Positions 13,301 through 22,045 of a stretch of DNA of 64,000 nucleotides are shown here, one piece after another (positions within the stretch are counted from its first letter, which is position 1; each line of letters starts with the position of its first letter). Origin of the DNA: Macrotis lagotis (taxonomy: Eukaryota; Chordata; Mammalia; Peramelemorphia; Peramelidae); NCBI RefSeq assembly GCF_037893015.1, contig NC_133666.1, positions 653,780,957 to 653,844,956 of the forward strand. The letters run 5' to 3'. Under the pieces are notes generated by a model. The model worked only from the letters and a program-made list of their open reading frames with translations, ran no database searches and was not told where the DNA came from. The position numbers were made by a program, and so were the translations under genes.

Positions 13301-15005
13301 CATGTGAGACTTCCCATTTTTTATCATTCTTTTGAGATGTAGAGTTATTGATGGATCAAAAGTTTGATCAGTTTTATTGCCCTTTTTGACCCTGTTTACT
13401 AGCTATTAAAGGTGAATGCATCAGCAGAGATTCACGAATTAAATAATGTAAGAGTTTCTTGAACCTGGAGTATCCATCCTCTGGAGGACCACCCCTCCCT
13501 CAGAACTAAGGGGCTGCCAAAGTAATTAACTATTCAAATACTATAAACCCACAAGATTTGAGAAGAAAACATTTTGTAAACCTATTTTGAAGGGTGTGAC
13601 CTTCTGTGGCCACTGGAAAATACCCTTGATAGGACTAAAAGAAAGCATATTAGTTACCCAGGGGATATCTTGTTGAAACACAACAGGATGAAATGGATGT
13701 AAGTTCAAAGACATATCATAGACTCAGAAGAAGAGCATAATAATTAATGGAAAAGAAATAAATGAAAGAAAATGAAAACCTAACAATTATAATCTTAACT
13801 ATAAAAAATCTTTACATAAATATCTTTGATAAGAACCTTCTTTGCAAGATATATTCAGAACTAATATACATATAGAAAGTCAAAATGGTTTGGCAATAGA
13901 CAAGTCATCAAAGGATAAAACAAACTTCTAAAAAGAATTACAAATTGTCAATAGCCAATAGAAGATTGCTCCGTGTCACTAATATTAAGAGAAATGTAGA
14001 ACCAAAGAACTCAGATGTCTCACTTCATACCCATCAAACAGCAAAATGACACAAGATAGATATTGTCAATACTGCCAAGACTGTGGGAAGTTAGGCATAA
14101 TTATATAATATTGATGGAGCTCTGATTGTTCAATCATTCTTGGAAGAAATTTGGATAATGTTACAAGTCACCTAAACTATTGATACCATTTGACTGTCAT
14201 CTCATTGCTAGGTAAATAAAGTTCTTAAGAGTGTCAATGACAAAAGGAAAGGTTTTACATATAATAAAATCTTTATAATAGCATATTTTGTAGTAGCAAA
14301 CAAAAACCACACAAAAACCCAAATGTAATAAATTCCCATTAATTAAGAAATAACTAAATAAATTGTGAATATATGAATTTAAAGTAATATCATTGGCTAA
14401 ACAAAATGATGGATGTGAGGAATTTTAGAGAAACTTGAAAAAACTTGATCAAACTAATGCAGAATGAAGCAAAACTCCTAAGAACAGTATGGACATTGAC
14501 TGCAATAATGTAAATGGACTTGGATGTTAATTGATTTTCTGACAAATCTTGCCTCTTTTCTTTCTTGAAGAGATGAAGGCATTAACCAGTGCTTGGCTTC
14601 CTTAGAAATAGGGTCCTATAGATGCAGAATGCTGTATACATTGTCAGATGTGATTGATGCATTGATTGGTCTTGATTGATTTTTTTTTGTTTCAAGGGAA
14701 TGTGTACACTGGGTAGGGTGAGAAGAGGAGAGGGCATACACTGAAAGAACTATAAAAACAAAAGGCATCAACAAAATTTTAACTCTTTAAAAAAGGGGAA
14801 TTAGGGGAAAGCTCTCACAAGTTGACTTACCTCTCAATGCCATATCTAATGACTAGCAAGACAAATGTCAGGGGAATGGCTGCCAGCAGGTCTTTGGGAT
14901 GAGGATATTTGGATGCCATCTGAATCTTCCAAATCAGCCCAAGTGTACCCAGGGGGGATCCAGTACTCAGCCTTCCAAAATAACTCGTACAACATAGCCA
15001 GCATC
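516..15005 (-). CDS. CERS4: ceramide synthase, CERS4-like (copy 1), seven coding exons, 3' end off window
   Basis: Ceramide synthases are ER membrane enzymes that N-acylate sphingoid bases with fatty acyl-CoA; CERS4 prefers C18-C22 acyl chains. Coding exons on the minus strand are 14831-15005, 10788-10905, 9221-9339, 9008-9065, 6881-6931, 1232-1324 and 516-644. All have GT donors and AG acceptors, and phases match from exon to exon. In order they give a lumenal N-terminus and first membrane segment ([10 protein letters not shown]), the IGLPLS linker, the Hox-like remnant ([11 protein letters not shown]), the start of the TLC domain, a YWWYLLEL membrane segment, and the Lag1 motif with paired histidines (VIHHF) and LLLHD. 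Recalled human CERS4 aligns residue for residue without gaps. About 247 of the usual ~394 residues are here; the last three exons lie to the left. One inserted A in the first coding exon breaks the frame from the normal ATG. The family is certain and the CERS4 subtype likely; whether the gene works is open. Confidence 0.88.
645..1231. other. intron between coding exons 6 and 7
   Basis: A 587-bp intron bounded by GT and AG on the minus strand. The plus-strand reading frame across it shows no recognisable domain. No repeat was recognised. Confidence 0.6.
1232..1324 (-). CDS. CERS4: CERS4-like coding exon 6: TLC membrane segment
   Basis: The exon has 31 codons, phase 0 to phase 0, with acceptor GACCCTTAG and donor AAG|GTGAGT. 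The product [20 protein letters not shown]... ends in FDVKRK. I chose the upstream of two possible AGs, which are 9 bases apart, because the resulting [10 protein letters not shown] aligns without a gap to human CERS4 TLKPSLYWWY; the downstream AG would lose three residues. It is a hydrophobic membrane helix followed by the conserved DVKRK loop before the Lag1 motif. Confidence 0.9.
1718..1762. repeat. (CA)n microsatellite
   Basis: A run of CA dinucleotides interrupted by two AAA steps, in the intron between coding exons 5 and 6. Confidence 0.95.
2005..2290 (-). mobile_element. long tRNA-type SINE (MAR1/CORE-like)
   Basis: The segment shares the path 'gtgatgccatgac ... gaattggatttgagtgagg ... 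agtcatc ... tcaggatgactgg ... cacacagctag' with copies at 22170-22445 and 60195-60512. The tRNA-like end is on the right, so the copy lies on the minus strand. It is about 280 bp and diverged. The family name is my inference. Confidence 0.6.
2299..2950 (-). mobile_element. L2-type LINE fragment, antisense
   Basis: Read on the plus strand it follows the antisense path of L2 ('gctggaaaggtagg', 'ccaatagagtttatt', 'ggattggaatggggagaga', 'gacatgttgaat', 'aaaggcaactggagatg'). It is old and gapped. The L2 assignment rests on recall. Confidence 0.5.
2969..3215 (-). mobile_element. MIR/CORE-SINE with adjacent (GAT)n
   Basis: A short (GAT)n tract at 2969-2990 is followed by a MIR-like copy in reverse orientation: 'gcaaagcactttacatatgtaatctcac', then 'aagtgacttgccagggtca', then a degraded tRNA-like head. 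Confidence 0.65.
3464..3627 (-). mobile_element. WSINE1-like SINE with target-site duplication
   Basis: A full-length tRNA-derived SINE in reverse orientation, ending in the head complement 'gccacctagctgcccc'. It is flanked by the 13-bp direct repeat cacaatctctttt at 3451-3463 and 3628-3640, and it interrupts a MIR copy. Confidence 0.9.
3677..3837 (+). mobile_element. WSINE1-like SINE with target-site duplication
   Basis: A near-consensus copy beginning ggggcggctaggtggcgcag and ending 'tgcaaaaacctaaaaa'. It is flanked by aaaataagaataata at 3662-3676 and a one-mismatch copy at 3838-3852. It lies in opposite orientation to its neighbour 37 bp away, and both sit in the same MIR. Confidence 0.92.
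3966..4640 (-). mobile_element. L2-type LINE fragment, antisense
   Basis: It continues the antisense L2-like sequence seen at 38.5-40.4 kb and 57.7 kb ('caggaagagagagtgg', 'caagaaagaagca', 'ggaaaaagccagaaggtag', 'gagatcaagggaac'). It is heavily diverged. The assignment rests on shared order with the other copies. Confidence 0.4.
4690..6545 (+). mobile_element. CR1/L3 LINE fragment, interrupted
   Basis: A diverged 3' part of a CR1-type LINE. Markers in order are 'gcatttgataaaatctctcaggatattcttgt', 'cttggccctgtgctgttta', 'gataaggtgaaatttatgag', 'tgtaatgaggcaactaaaagaatta', 'gaaagacattgaaaactgga', 'gaatgctctgccttgg' and the family 3' end 'ttgagattctatgattct'. A piece of different, L2-like sequence at about 5775-6050 separates two collinear halves, so it is a nested insertion. 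Confidence 0.65.
5775..6050 (-). mobile_element. L2-type LINE fragment inside the CR1/L3 copy
   Basis: It matches the path of 4400-4625 ('gagctcaagggattttcagatgtgg', 'gaaaagaattggga', 'tagtgaatgcccaagat'). The CR1 sequence resumes on its right in register. Confidence 0.45.
6605..6825 (+). mobile_element. MIR/CORE-SINE
   Basis: It has a tRNA-related head ('gactagctgtgtgacctta', 'caagtcatttaac') and the MIR tail ('gtagaatgctttgcaaaaacc'). It is about 220 bp, diverged, and lies just downstream (minus sense) of coding exon 5. Confidence 0.7.
6881..6931 (-). CDS. CERS4: CERS4-like coding exon 5
   Basis: The exon has 17 codons, phase 0 to phase 0, acceptor TTCTTTCAG and donor AAGCAG|GTGAGC. The product [17 protein letters not shown] matches human CERS4 ESWLWAPVMCWDRYPNQ in length and in the W, W and YP-x-Q positions. 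It is the lumenal loop between two TLC membrane segments. Confidence 0.9.
7375..7398. repeat. (GT)n microsatellite
   Basis: About 12 GT units in the intron between coding exons 4 and 5. Confidence 0.9.
7415..8375 (+). mobile_element. CR1/L3 LINE 3' fragment split by an L2 fragment
   Basis: Two collinear pieces. 7415-7615 has 'ggacattgggctgccttaagagag', 'gtcctgctttactctgtc' and 'gaggagggcaaccag'. 8015-8375 has 'aaaaacttcttaataatgagagttgtcc', 'tgggaagtgatgttttc' and the family 3' end 'gggattctgtgatc'. Between them lies about 400 bp of L2-like antisense sequence. Confidence 0.7.
7616..8014 (-). mobile_element. L2-type LINE fragment, antisense, nested
   Basis: 'aggttttataggtcaaagtg', 'aggaggctattactttt', 'gatgagagtctgaattag' and 'agatttggcaactgattg' follow the antisense L2 path. 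It separates the two halves of the CR1/L3 copy, so it inserted later. Confidence 0.6.
8376..9007. other. intron sequence, purine-rich on the plus strand
   Basis: From about 8500 to 8990 the plus strand is nearly all A and G, with long GAGAA/GGAAA runs (polypurine-polypyrimidine tract). The minus-strand reading frame that opens here is a product of this composition, not a gene. No repeat family was recognised. Confidence 0.6.
9008..9065 (-). CDS. CERS4: CERS4-like coding exon 4
   Basis: The exon is 58 bp; its first base completes the codon split by the previous exon and it ends in phase 0. Acceptor is TATTTTCAG and donor AAT|GTGAGT. The product (S)[19 protein letters not shown] aligns without a gap to human CERS4 SWRFLFYLSSFVGGLSVLYH, the first membrane helix of the TLC domain. 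Confidence 0.9.
9221..9339 (-). CDS. CERS4: CERS4-like coding exon 3: Hox-like remnant
   Basis: The exon is 119 bp, entering in phase 0 and leaving after two bases of a serine codon. Acceptor is TTGTCTCCAG and donor GCCAG|GTGAAC. The product reads [20 protein letters not shown] and then [19 protein letters not shown]. The WFRRRRNQ-x-RP block is the hallmark of the Hox-like domain found in CERS2-6 and absent from CERS1, which rules out CERS1. Confidence 0.92.
9680..10420 (-). mobile_element. L2-type LINE fragment, antisense
   Basis: It follows the antisense L2 path for over 700 bp: 'cttacattctattaggggga', 'gagagcattccagacatggg', 'gtctggtaaggtagattggag', 'ttgtaaaggattttacagg', 'gccattgtaatagtttgg', 'ggtgactgattgaatgtgg'. 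It lies between coding exons 2 and 3. Confidence 0.65.
10788..10905 (-). CDS. CERS4: CERS4-like coding exon 2
   Basis: The exon is 118 bp; its first base completes an Arg codon split by the upstream exon, followed by 39 codons. Acceptor is TTTCACAG and donor AAAAG|GTGAGC. The product (R)[20 protein letters not shown]... aligns with human CERS4 FIGLPLSRWLGVRDQTRRQV, the cytosolic linker between the first membrane segment and the Hox-like remnant. Confidence 0.92.
10906..12514. other. intron between coding exons 1 and 2, right-hand part
   Basis: About 11200-11560 has weak antisense L2 resemblance ('gaagtttatgatctggtagagg', 'ctttcagtggc' region). A short (TA/CA)n patch lies at 12385-12432. Nothing else was recognised. 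Confidence 0.4.
12535..12682 (-). mobile_element. WSINE1-like SINE with target-site duplication
   Basis: Reverse orientation, flanked by cttctggctattttt at 12520-12534 and 12683-12697. It inserted near the 3' end of an antisense L1 fragment. Confidence 0.9.
12698..13400 (-). mobile_element. L1 3' end fragment, antisense
   Basis: It shows the reverse complement of L1 ORF2 C-terminus and 3' UTR: 'ccataacattcgtatactttaacttgttccgccattccccaactgatgg', 'tttgccactataaaaagagctgctataaat'. The 3' side lies to the left ('ttttatttttccaattacatgcaatg'). Confidence 0.8.
13690..14795 (+). mobile_element. L1 3' end fragment, sense
   Basis: It carries 5'-truncated ORF2 C-terminal and 3' UTR sequence: 'caatagacaagtcatcaaaggataaa', 'actgccaagactgtggga', 'atttgactgtcatctcattgctagg', 'aactaatgcagaatgaagc', ending in an A-rich stretch before 14800. 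It lies immediately left of coding exon 1 of the CERS4-like gene. Confidence 0.75.
14831..15005 (-). CDS. CERS4: CERS4-like coding exon 1 with frameshift
   Basis: Acceptor TTACCCTCAG, one base, then ATG at 15004-15002; donor GAGAG|GTAAGT, leaving two bases of an Arg codon. The first 32 codons ([15 protein letters not shown]... through DGIQ) align with human CERS4 MLSSFNEWFWQDRFW... and DGRV. The next residues, [20 protein letters not shown], continue the alignment but in another frame, because a run of three A (14908-14910) has one base too many. Reading on from the ATG gives 52 codons and a TAG at 14848-14846. With one A fewer the exon length would fit the phase needed at its donor. An in-frame ATG at 14919-14917 (MASKYPHP...) could start a protein lacking about 31 lumenal residues but keeping the first membrane segment. 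A homopolymer assembly error is also possible. Confidence 0.88.
14917..14919 (-). other. internal in-frame ATG, possible rescue start
   Basis: This ATG is in the frame that runs through the exon end and into the next exon. Context is CAG-ATG-G, with G at +4 but no purine at -3. A start here would skip the frameshifted segment. This is an inference with no expression evidence. Confidence 0.4.
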
Positions 15006-17584
15006 CTGAGGGTAAAGACATCAAATTTCTCAAGAGGAATCAGGAGGTAAAAGAATGTGTTGATTTATTCAAAAACTACTTAACAAAGTCAGTGCATTCA
15101 GATCAACAGTTTTAGAAATAGAGGATATCGTAACTTTAAGAGACTTTAATCACTTTGTCTTACAGATAGAAGAGACTTACCCCGAGATCACATGGTGAGT
15201 CATGTCCAGAGTTGAGCCTAGAACTCAGGGTTTCTGAATGCCTGTCTAGAGTTATTTCCACTGCATTTGTCACCCAAAAGTCAATGGAGTTGGGCAGTAG
15301 AGGATGGATGAGAAAGAACCCTTTGGCTGGGTGGTTCTCATCTAACATGATGACTGCTGCTTAAGAGACCAAGTATCCCATTCTGTGTGGTATCTGTCTT
15401 AAATAGATTAATGCAGAACGGAACTGCTTTTGATGTAACCATGGATTGCTAAGATAGCAAAAGCTGGGGGAGGCAGCTTCTCAAGGAGCAAAATACATTC
15501 TAAAACCAAAGAAAAGTAGGACCCTTAGAGCCCAGTATGCCAGAGGTACAAGGCTCTAAGTGAATGTCAGAGTAGAGAGGGTTTTTAGAACAGAAAAGAG
15601 AATGACCAAGCTAGGGACAACCATTCAATTCAAGCAACAAGAATGATCTTCTCATCATTGAAAGCATTTAGAGAGAGACTGGGTACTGACACCTGTTGCT
15701 GACAAAATAGAAAATTTTTGCTCCAGGTGGGGGTTGTACTTAACCCTGTCTCAGGATCTGTCCAGCTTTGCTTCCTCTATTTCAGACAGAAATCAGGGTG
15801 ATTCACTCCAGGTTCACGCATCAGATATCTGAGGCCCAGTTTTAATTCAAGTTTTCCTGATTCCAGGCCCAGGGCTCTATCTATATTGTTCTGTGGATGC
15901 ATAGGGAACCCACTAGGAGTCCAGATTTTAAAATATAAAAAGTTAAATATATAAATATATATATATATGTATAAAATATATATTTAAAATATAAAATGTG
16001 GCCATTCAGGATACAAACATCTCCTATCTGTATTCTCCTGGGATATATATAGATATGGAAGTCAGAGAAGATGACAAGAGATGAATGAATAGAAAAATGT
16101 GGCAAGATTCTGAGTGTTTAGTTCAAATGAGAGGATAAGGAGGAAAGCTAAGGACAATATTAGGGATGTTGTTTAAAGCAACATTGAGAAAAAAGGAGAA
16201 GCTCAAGAGGGATGAGATACTTGCTTGGACTAGTTGAGTGCTGTGTGAGTAAAGATAAGAGGAAAGATTCAAGCTAGGCTATAGGGACAGATTCCAAAAG
16301 ACTAGATTAGAGACTGAATATGAGTGGTGAGGAAAACTGGGCATTTGATGTTAATACTAAGATTCAAGCCTAGGCCACTGGAGGGCAAAGGGGCTATTTT
16401 TGCCTGTCTTGGTAATCCTGGTGCTTAGCCCTGGTCCATGATTAAGCATTTAATAACGGCTTGTGGACTGGTCTTATTAAGTGGAAGAATGTCTATGACT
16501 TCTACAAAAGAATTATTCTGGGACACTGATCTCCTTGGTGGCTGAAGTCCAGTCTCCTAGTCTCTCCTGTTCCCTCTCCTCATCTTTTGTTTCCCTAGAA
16601 CTGAACACAAAGTTTAATTTTGTTCAATGATTGACTGTCTTGGGTATTTGCCGAGTCTATCTGTCTTTACAAGCTTCATCTCTCATGAACTTAAAGGTGA
16701 GACACTTCCTTATTGATGAGAGATTTCCAGGTTCACTTTCCCTCTCTCTTCCATCTCCCAGTGCTCCTTCAGAGATAATATTGTTTTCAAGCCCAGCGAG
16801 GCACATATACCACCTTCCTTGCTTCAAGGATAAGGATGGTGCTAGCTGTACAGTCTTGAGGAAGGCATCCAGCAACCGCATTAAGCAATAAATTGTGGGT
16901 TGCCTAGTGGGGCTAGAACATTAAGCAGAAGCATTAGACAGGGTGTTCTATTAGTTCCTTCAAACCCTGACCCAATGGAAAATAGAACATGGATACAGCA
17001 TGAGCAATCTAAGGAGAAATGAATGCCTGAGCACTGATGAACTCATCCCAAAAGAGAAGCCATATTCCATCAGTAGCTATGTGGGTATTCATGATACAAA
17101 CATCTCCTGTCTGTGTTCTCCTGTGATCATCCCCATCTACCATTATGATGTTTATTCCCCTGCAGGTCCTAGGGCTTATATATGGGAAGAGGGTGATAAA
17201 CTGTTCAACCTTCTCTGGACAAAGGAAATTTTCAGAGGTTTGGCTTACAAGGAAAGGGAAGAAGTTAGACTATACCCCTCTTTTCTAACTTAGAAACCCT
17301 TGAGGACCAGCCTTAAAATCATGTGTTCCAGTTCCAGCCTGCAACAACTGCCAGGGAACTTTTACCTGAAGCTGGGTTTTTCCCATGCCCCTTCCTAAAA
17401 GGGTATTTCATGAGCTTTGATGGCTCAGAATGAGGGTAAATAGCAATTGTTTCTGTTCTGTCAGAAACTCTGAAGGTCTTCTCTGACTGGACGGATCCTT
17501 TACTGAAGGTAAACTAGGGCAGCTTTTCTCTCAATTCTTACCTAGCCTTTAATTACTGAATCGGTATTGCCTCAGATAAACCAA
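15006..17584. other. intron 1 of the CERS4-like gene, left part
   Basis: Mostly unassigned. An AT-rich (TA)n-like patch is at about 15935-15995. The 15830-15900 stretch has a weak SINE-like 'ttccaggcccagggctctat' signature. Reading frames here show no domain or splice context. Confidence 0.4.
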
Positions 17585-17777
17585 CAGCTTAAAATGACCC
17601 AGGTCTCCCTATGTATCCAGGGCCATCACTAGTCATCCTGACGTGTCTTGCCATTGGATTCTGATGATTTTGGAGGACAGAACGAGGTTGATGACTCTAC
17701 ATAGACCACTTTCAAGTTAAAACATCACCCTACTGATGGCAATGGTCCTCTTTGAAAATGAAGGACAAACAACAACT
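17585..17777 (+). mobile_element. long tRNA-type SINE (MAR1/CORE-like), 3' part
   Basis: 'ccagggccatcactagtcatcctgac', 'tcaccctactgatggcaatggtcctcttt' and the tail 'gaaggacaaacaacaac' mirror, on the opposite strand, the copies at 2005, 22170 and 60195. Confidence 0.65.
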
Positions 17778-18399
17778 TCAGGAGTCCTTGAGGAATTGGA
17801 AAAGGAAGGGTTGGATAAACAGGAAAACATAGAGGAAGGAAGCCTAGTAAGGTCCAAACTGGAACCCACTCACCAATACCAATCATCCACAGACTAGTAG
17901 GAGGTCAGAGTTGAGAGGGTCCAAAATGTTAAAGCTAGAAGGGACCTTAGAACTCAGAATGGTTTTATTTAGACTAGTCCAGACTTTTTATTTTATAGAT
18001 GGGAAAATTGAGTTCTGATGAGGGGAAGAATATCCTGGAGGACTTTTTTCTTTAACTGCAACTTTATTCTAACCACTGTCACCTAACACATGGTCCAATG
18101 AATTAATGATGCATGAATTTCTACATCCAGAAGTGAAAATAAATGACAGAGCATTTATTTTTGCTATTATTTCTTAGTTTTTTATTCTTATTCAAATAGA
18201 AATTACTACTGTAATGACAACTGTAAAGTTTATTGAAACTACAAATAAAGTTTCCTCTGTGGGAGACAACTAGGTAGAAGATCTTTTGCATTAAATATTA
18301 TTTCTTACAACTCCTTTTGTTTACATGGTAAAAGTTAATACTTTTTTGGAACCATGGGACTTGGAGCTTCATAAAGTCATTCCCCATATTTTTTTTATT

Positions 18400-18780
18400 T
18401 GTATATAACCTTTTTAATTTAATCAATTGAAATTATTCATTTTTCACCTAAGCTTGCTCTCTCTCGTTTATTCTTAAATTGTTTGCCTATCTATAAAACT
18501 GTTTGATAGATAATATGTCCTGTATTCTAATTTTCTTGCAAAATCTTTATATGTAAGTCACATGTCCAATTTGATCTTATCTTGGTAAATGGTGTAAGAT
18601 ATTGGTCTATACTTTGATCCTGACTCACTGTTTTCCAGTTTTCCCCTCAATTTTTATCAAATAACGAATTCTTATCCTAAAATCTTAAGTCTGTATCTAG
18701 CAAATTGTTGATTCTGAATTCACTTGACTATATTCTTTTAGTCCACATCTCTTCATTTTTTCTACTGGCCATGTTGAACA
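18400..18780 (-). mobile_element. L1 internal fragment, antisense
   Basis: 'atcttatcttggtaaatggtgtaagatattggtct' and 'gttttccagttttcccctcaat' match, in order and orientation, the antisense L1 at 48780-48900. Confidence 0.65.
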
Positions 18781-18834
18781 AAACACTCCATCTCTCAGCT
18801 GTGGGCAAATGTAGGCAATATGTGGGCCACCTTA

Positions 18835-19135
18835 TACTTGGAATGCTCTCTCCCCTCATCTTTTCTTCTGAGATTCCCTAGCTTCCTTCAGGTTTCAGTT
18901 AAAAACCAAACCTCCCATAAGAAATCTTTCCCAAAATCCATTCATGGTAGAACTTTACCTCTATAGTCACCTTGAATTTATCCTGTCTATATTATTTATT
19001 TGTTCTCTCCTCATCTAGACCATGAATTCTTTGAGAAAGGGAGCTTTAAAAAAAAAAACTTTCTTTCTCTTCTTAGGATTACATAGTGCCTGGCCCATAG
19101 AAGGTTCTTACTAAATTGCTGTTGACTTGACTTAA
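18835..19135 (+). mobile_element. L2 3' end, sense
   Basis: The typical L2 3' UTR order is present: 'acttggaatgctctctcc', 'gattccctagcttccttcaggtttcag', 'gaccatgaattctttgagaaagg', 'cctggcccatagaaggttctta'. Confidence 0.7.
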
Positions 19136-19224
19136 AAGACTTTATCAAGAGATTCACTAAAATCTAAGTAAAATATCTGTATAATAGATTCATGATTTAA
19201 AAGTTGAGGAATGTTATTAAAATA

Positions 19225-19440
19225 GAAGGAAAGAAATCAAAGTGCTTCATAAATGATATCAGATTTGATTCTCATAATAACCCTATTATTATCCTCATTT
19301 TAGAGTTGAGGAAACTGAGGTAGAGAAGGTTAAGTAATTTATCTAGGGTCACAGAGCTAGAAAGTATATGAGGTCACATTTGAACTCTGGTCTTCTTGGT
19401 CTCAGGCCTAGCACTCTATTCACTGTGCCACCTTTGTTAT
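19225..19440 (-). mobile_element. MIR/CORE-SINE, antisense
   Basis: 'ctcataataaccctattattatcctcattttagagttgaggaaactgagg', 'gtcacagagctag' and 'gcactctattcactgtgccacct' give the complete reverse order of a tRNA-headed CORE-SINE. Confidence 0.8.
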
Positions 19441-19714
19441 TGGTAATATATTTTCCTAACTATTCACCTTCTGTTTTAAAATACATTCTAGATTTGGCAG
19501 CCTTTTTCATCCCTATTGAGATGATAGGATATTTGCCCTTTTCCAATCCTGCCCCCTATCCTTCCTTATGCAAAACCTTATAAAGATCACTGACTATGGT
19601 TCAGCATCCCATTACACCAGTCCTCTCAGCAACCTAGATGAAGAATATTTACGACTGATCAATCCTCCACAGTAGGTAGGTGAAATCTTACTATCTCCAG
19701 TTCAGGTATCAGAG

Positions 19715-20046
19715 TGTGTCGAGTCCCTTTTCGGACTTGCTTAACCTTTACTCAGGCGAACGTTGAAGGGGCAGGAGACAAGAGAGACAAGATCTCCTAG
19801 ATCTCCAAGATCTCCATTTATTAGACCAAATACAAGTGCTTAAATATCCTCCCCAGTCCCTGGTCTACTCCCACTCCCACTCCCATGGCACTCTTCAATC
19901 AACCAGTAAATAACACTCTGGTGCTAAAGGACACCAGGTGATAAAAATTTACAGTACTCCTTACAGTACACACAACAATCCCTTACAAGGGTGATCAAAC
20001 AACTCCCTCTCAGTGACCTTTAGTTCTTAGCTTTCCAGGAAAGTCT
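19715..20046 (-). mobile_element. probable solo LTR of an endogenous retrovirus (fossil)
   Basis: About 330 bp with LTR-like organisation on the minus strand. A TATA-like ATTTAAG is followed by an AATAAA signal and a short tail ending ACTCGACACA. Plus-strand ends are TGTGTCGAG and about TTGGGCA, compatible with TG...CA termini. No internal retroviral sequence adjoins it and no convincing target duplication was found. The family is not assigned. Confidence 0.5.
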
Positions 20047-20089
20047 TTTCTCTTGGGCAGAGAAAAGAGAAGCAAAATAAATACATCAA

Positions 20090-20400
20090 CAAGTAGATAT
20101 TGTGTTTTTTATGAACCAGACTCTAAGCCATGACCATTCAGTGAGAGACAAAAAGATGGACCCTGCCCTCAAAGAGTTTACATTCTGATGGAGGAGACAA
20201 CATGCAAGTAAGGACATATATACAGTAAAAGGAAAATAGTCACTACCACATCCAAGGAAGGTAGCAAGCATGCAAATTATCCACTCCTGACTGGGGAGGT
20301 AGTGACAAAAAATAACAATACAGGATTCTTTCAAAGTCCTGAAATAGGAATGAGTACATTTTAAATTCTTTAATGAGAATTCACTGGAAGGCAAGTCTGG
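20090..20400 (-). mobile_element. L2 3' end fragment, antisense
   Basis: 'accctgccctcaaagagtttacattctgatggaggagacaacatgcaag' is the reverse of the L2 3' terminal region. It decays rightward. Confidence 0.6.
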
Positions 20401-21009
20401 CTTCAGTTACCAATGTAATTTCAACTCCAATAACATATATTAAAGTTGCTGCAGTTAAAAAAGTCATAGTTGGATCATAGGATGAAGCTAGTAGTCTATC
20501 TTGAGGCAAGCCATGTCCTGTCCCACCCCCTGCCTTTCTGCACCCCCTCATTGTTCTTAACTGAGCATCCCTTGGGGCCCAGAATATTTATTTTGAAAAA
20601 ATTAAGAGTGTTCAAAGCATGCCTGAGTCACCTGGATACCCCAGTTAGGAATAATAGAATAGGACCCCAGTTCTACTTCATTGGTTTTTGAATTGGGGCC
20701 ATGATTAAGAAGGATGGCTGAAGGCAATTGTGTTGCTAAAGGTAAGGTTCTTGGAATAGCCCAAGATAAACCAGAGAAAAATCATCTGCCAAGAATATTT
20801 TCATTAGTCAAGAATAAAAGTTGGGGGTTTGAAAATGATAAGATACCATTGTAGTTCCAACCATAAATGATGCTGACTAGGTATTCCCATGACCTACCAA
20901 AGAGCTTTCTGAAACCAAAGTCTTTGAGTTCCAGGGTCAGCATGGTTGAAGGTGGAAGGTCTGAGAGGAAAGACCATACTAATGATTAGTTCATTATCAG
21001 TCAGATTTT

Positions 21010-21152
21010 GGGGTGGCTAGGTGGATAGAGCAGCCCCGGAGTCAGGAGTACCTGAGTTCAAATCTGCCCTTGGACACTTAATAATTACCTAGCTGTGTGG
21101 CCTTGTGCAAGTCACTTAACCCCATTGCCTTGCAAAAAAAAGTAAAATAAAA
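21010..21152 (+). mobile_element. WSINE1-like SINE
   Basis: 'ggggtggctaggtggatagagc ... cctagctgtgtggccttgtgcaagtcacttaacccc', with an A-rich tail. It has a short internal deletion in the head. Confidence 0.88.
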
Positions 21153-21469
21153 GAGTCAGCTTTGGATATACTGGGTTCCCACATTTATCACCAAAAATCA
21201 TATGCTAGGTGCTTGCCCAACCTTGATGGTACATTGAAGTTCTTCACTGAACAAGAGAAACCAAATCATAGGCCAAGAGACTCCTGCAGCATCCAGAGCA
21301 GCATCAGTAGTCCTTTTTCCTATCAAGTCAAGTTACAGGGTGGAATTGTTCTGGAAAAGGCAAGTCAGAAGCCTACCCATCACTATAACTGTCACACCAA
21401 TATTAATTTGGTCGTTATTTTTGGAATCGAAGGACAACTATAATTATTAACATTATAATTAGTAGTCTC

Positions 21470-21725
21470 AGAGGGAGGAAGGGGAAAGGGATCAGGAAAG
21501 GCCTCCTGAGAGGTCAAAATTGAGCTGCTTTGAAAAAAAAAAACAGAATTTTAAGTGACAAAAGTAAGGAGGGAGAACATTCCAGGCATGGGGAACAGCT
21601 ATTATTAAGCCATAGAGATGGGATATGTCCTGTGTGGGGAGTACAGCAAGAAGGCTAGTATAACTATACTGAGTGCATTTGGGGTATGAACATGTATACC
21701 TAGAAAAATTCCCAGTACTACATAT
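21470..21725 (-). mobile_element. L2-type LINE fragment, antisense
   Basis: 'atcaggaaaggcctcctga', 'gagggagaacattccaggcatgggg' and 'acagcaagaaggctag' are ordered as in antisense L2. Confidence 0.65.
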
Positions 21726-21769
21726 CAAGGTTTGATGATTGGTTCATTAATTTCTAGACTTAAGAAAGT

Positions 21770-22045
21770 GATGAAGAAAATGTTAATGATGTAGAATTAA
21801 CTCAAAAGTAAGTTGTGGGTTGTCCTTAGACTAGACTGGTCTCTAGTCTAACCTAGTCAGAACATATCTGGGATACTGAATATAGTTCTAAGTATTCCAT
21901 TTTTAGTAGAGCACTGATATATTAGAGACGGTCTAGTGAAGACACATTAGGATGCTCAAGGCCATGAGTTCACATATGTAGACTAGTTCAAAGAACTGAG
22001 GATATTTAGCTTAGACAAGTATTTAAAGACTGCCAGTTGAAAAGG
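21770..22045 (+). mobile_element. CR1/L3 LINE fragment
   Basis: 'cagaacatatctgggatactgaatatagttctaag', 'agacacattaggatgctcaaggccatgag' and 'gaactgaggatatttagcttagacaag' follow the 3' ORF2 region of CR1/L3. Confidence 0.6.

Noticed and set aside
17000-17293. 97-residue plus-strand frame in intron 1
   Set aside because: No recognisable domain, no splice sites fitting an exon, and no paired exons nearby.
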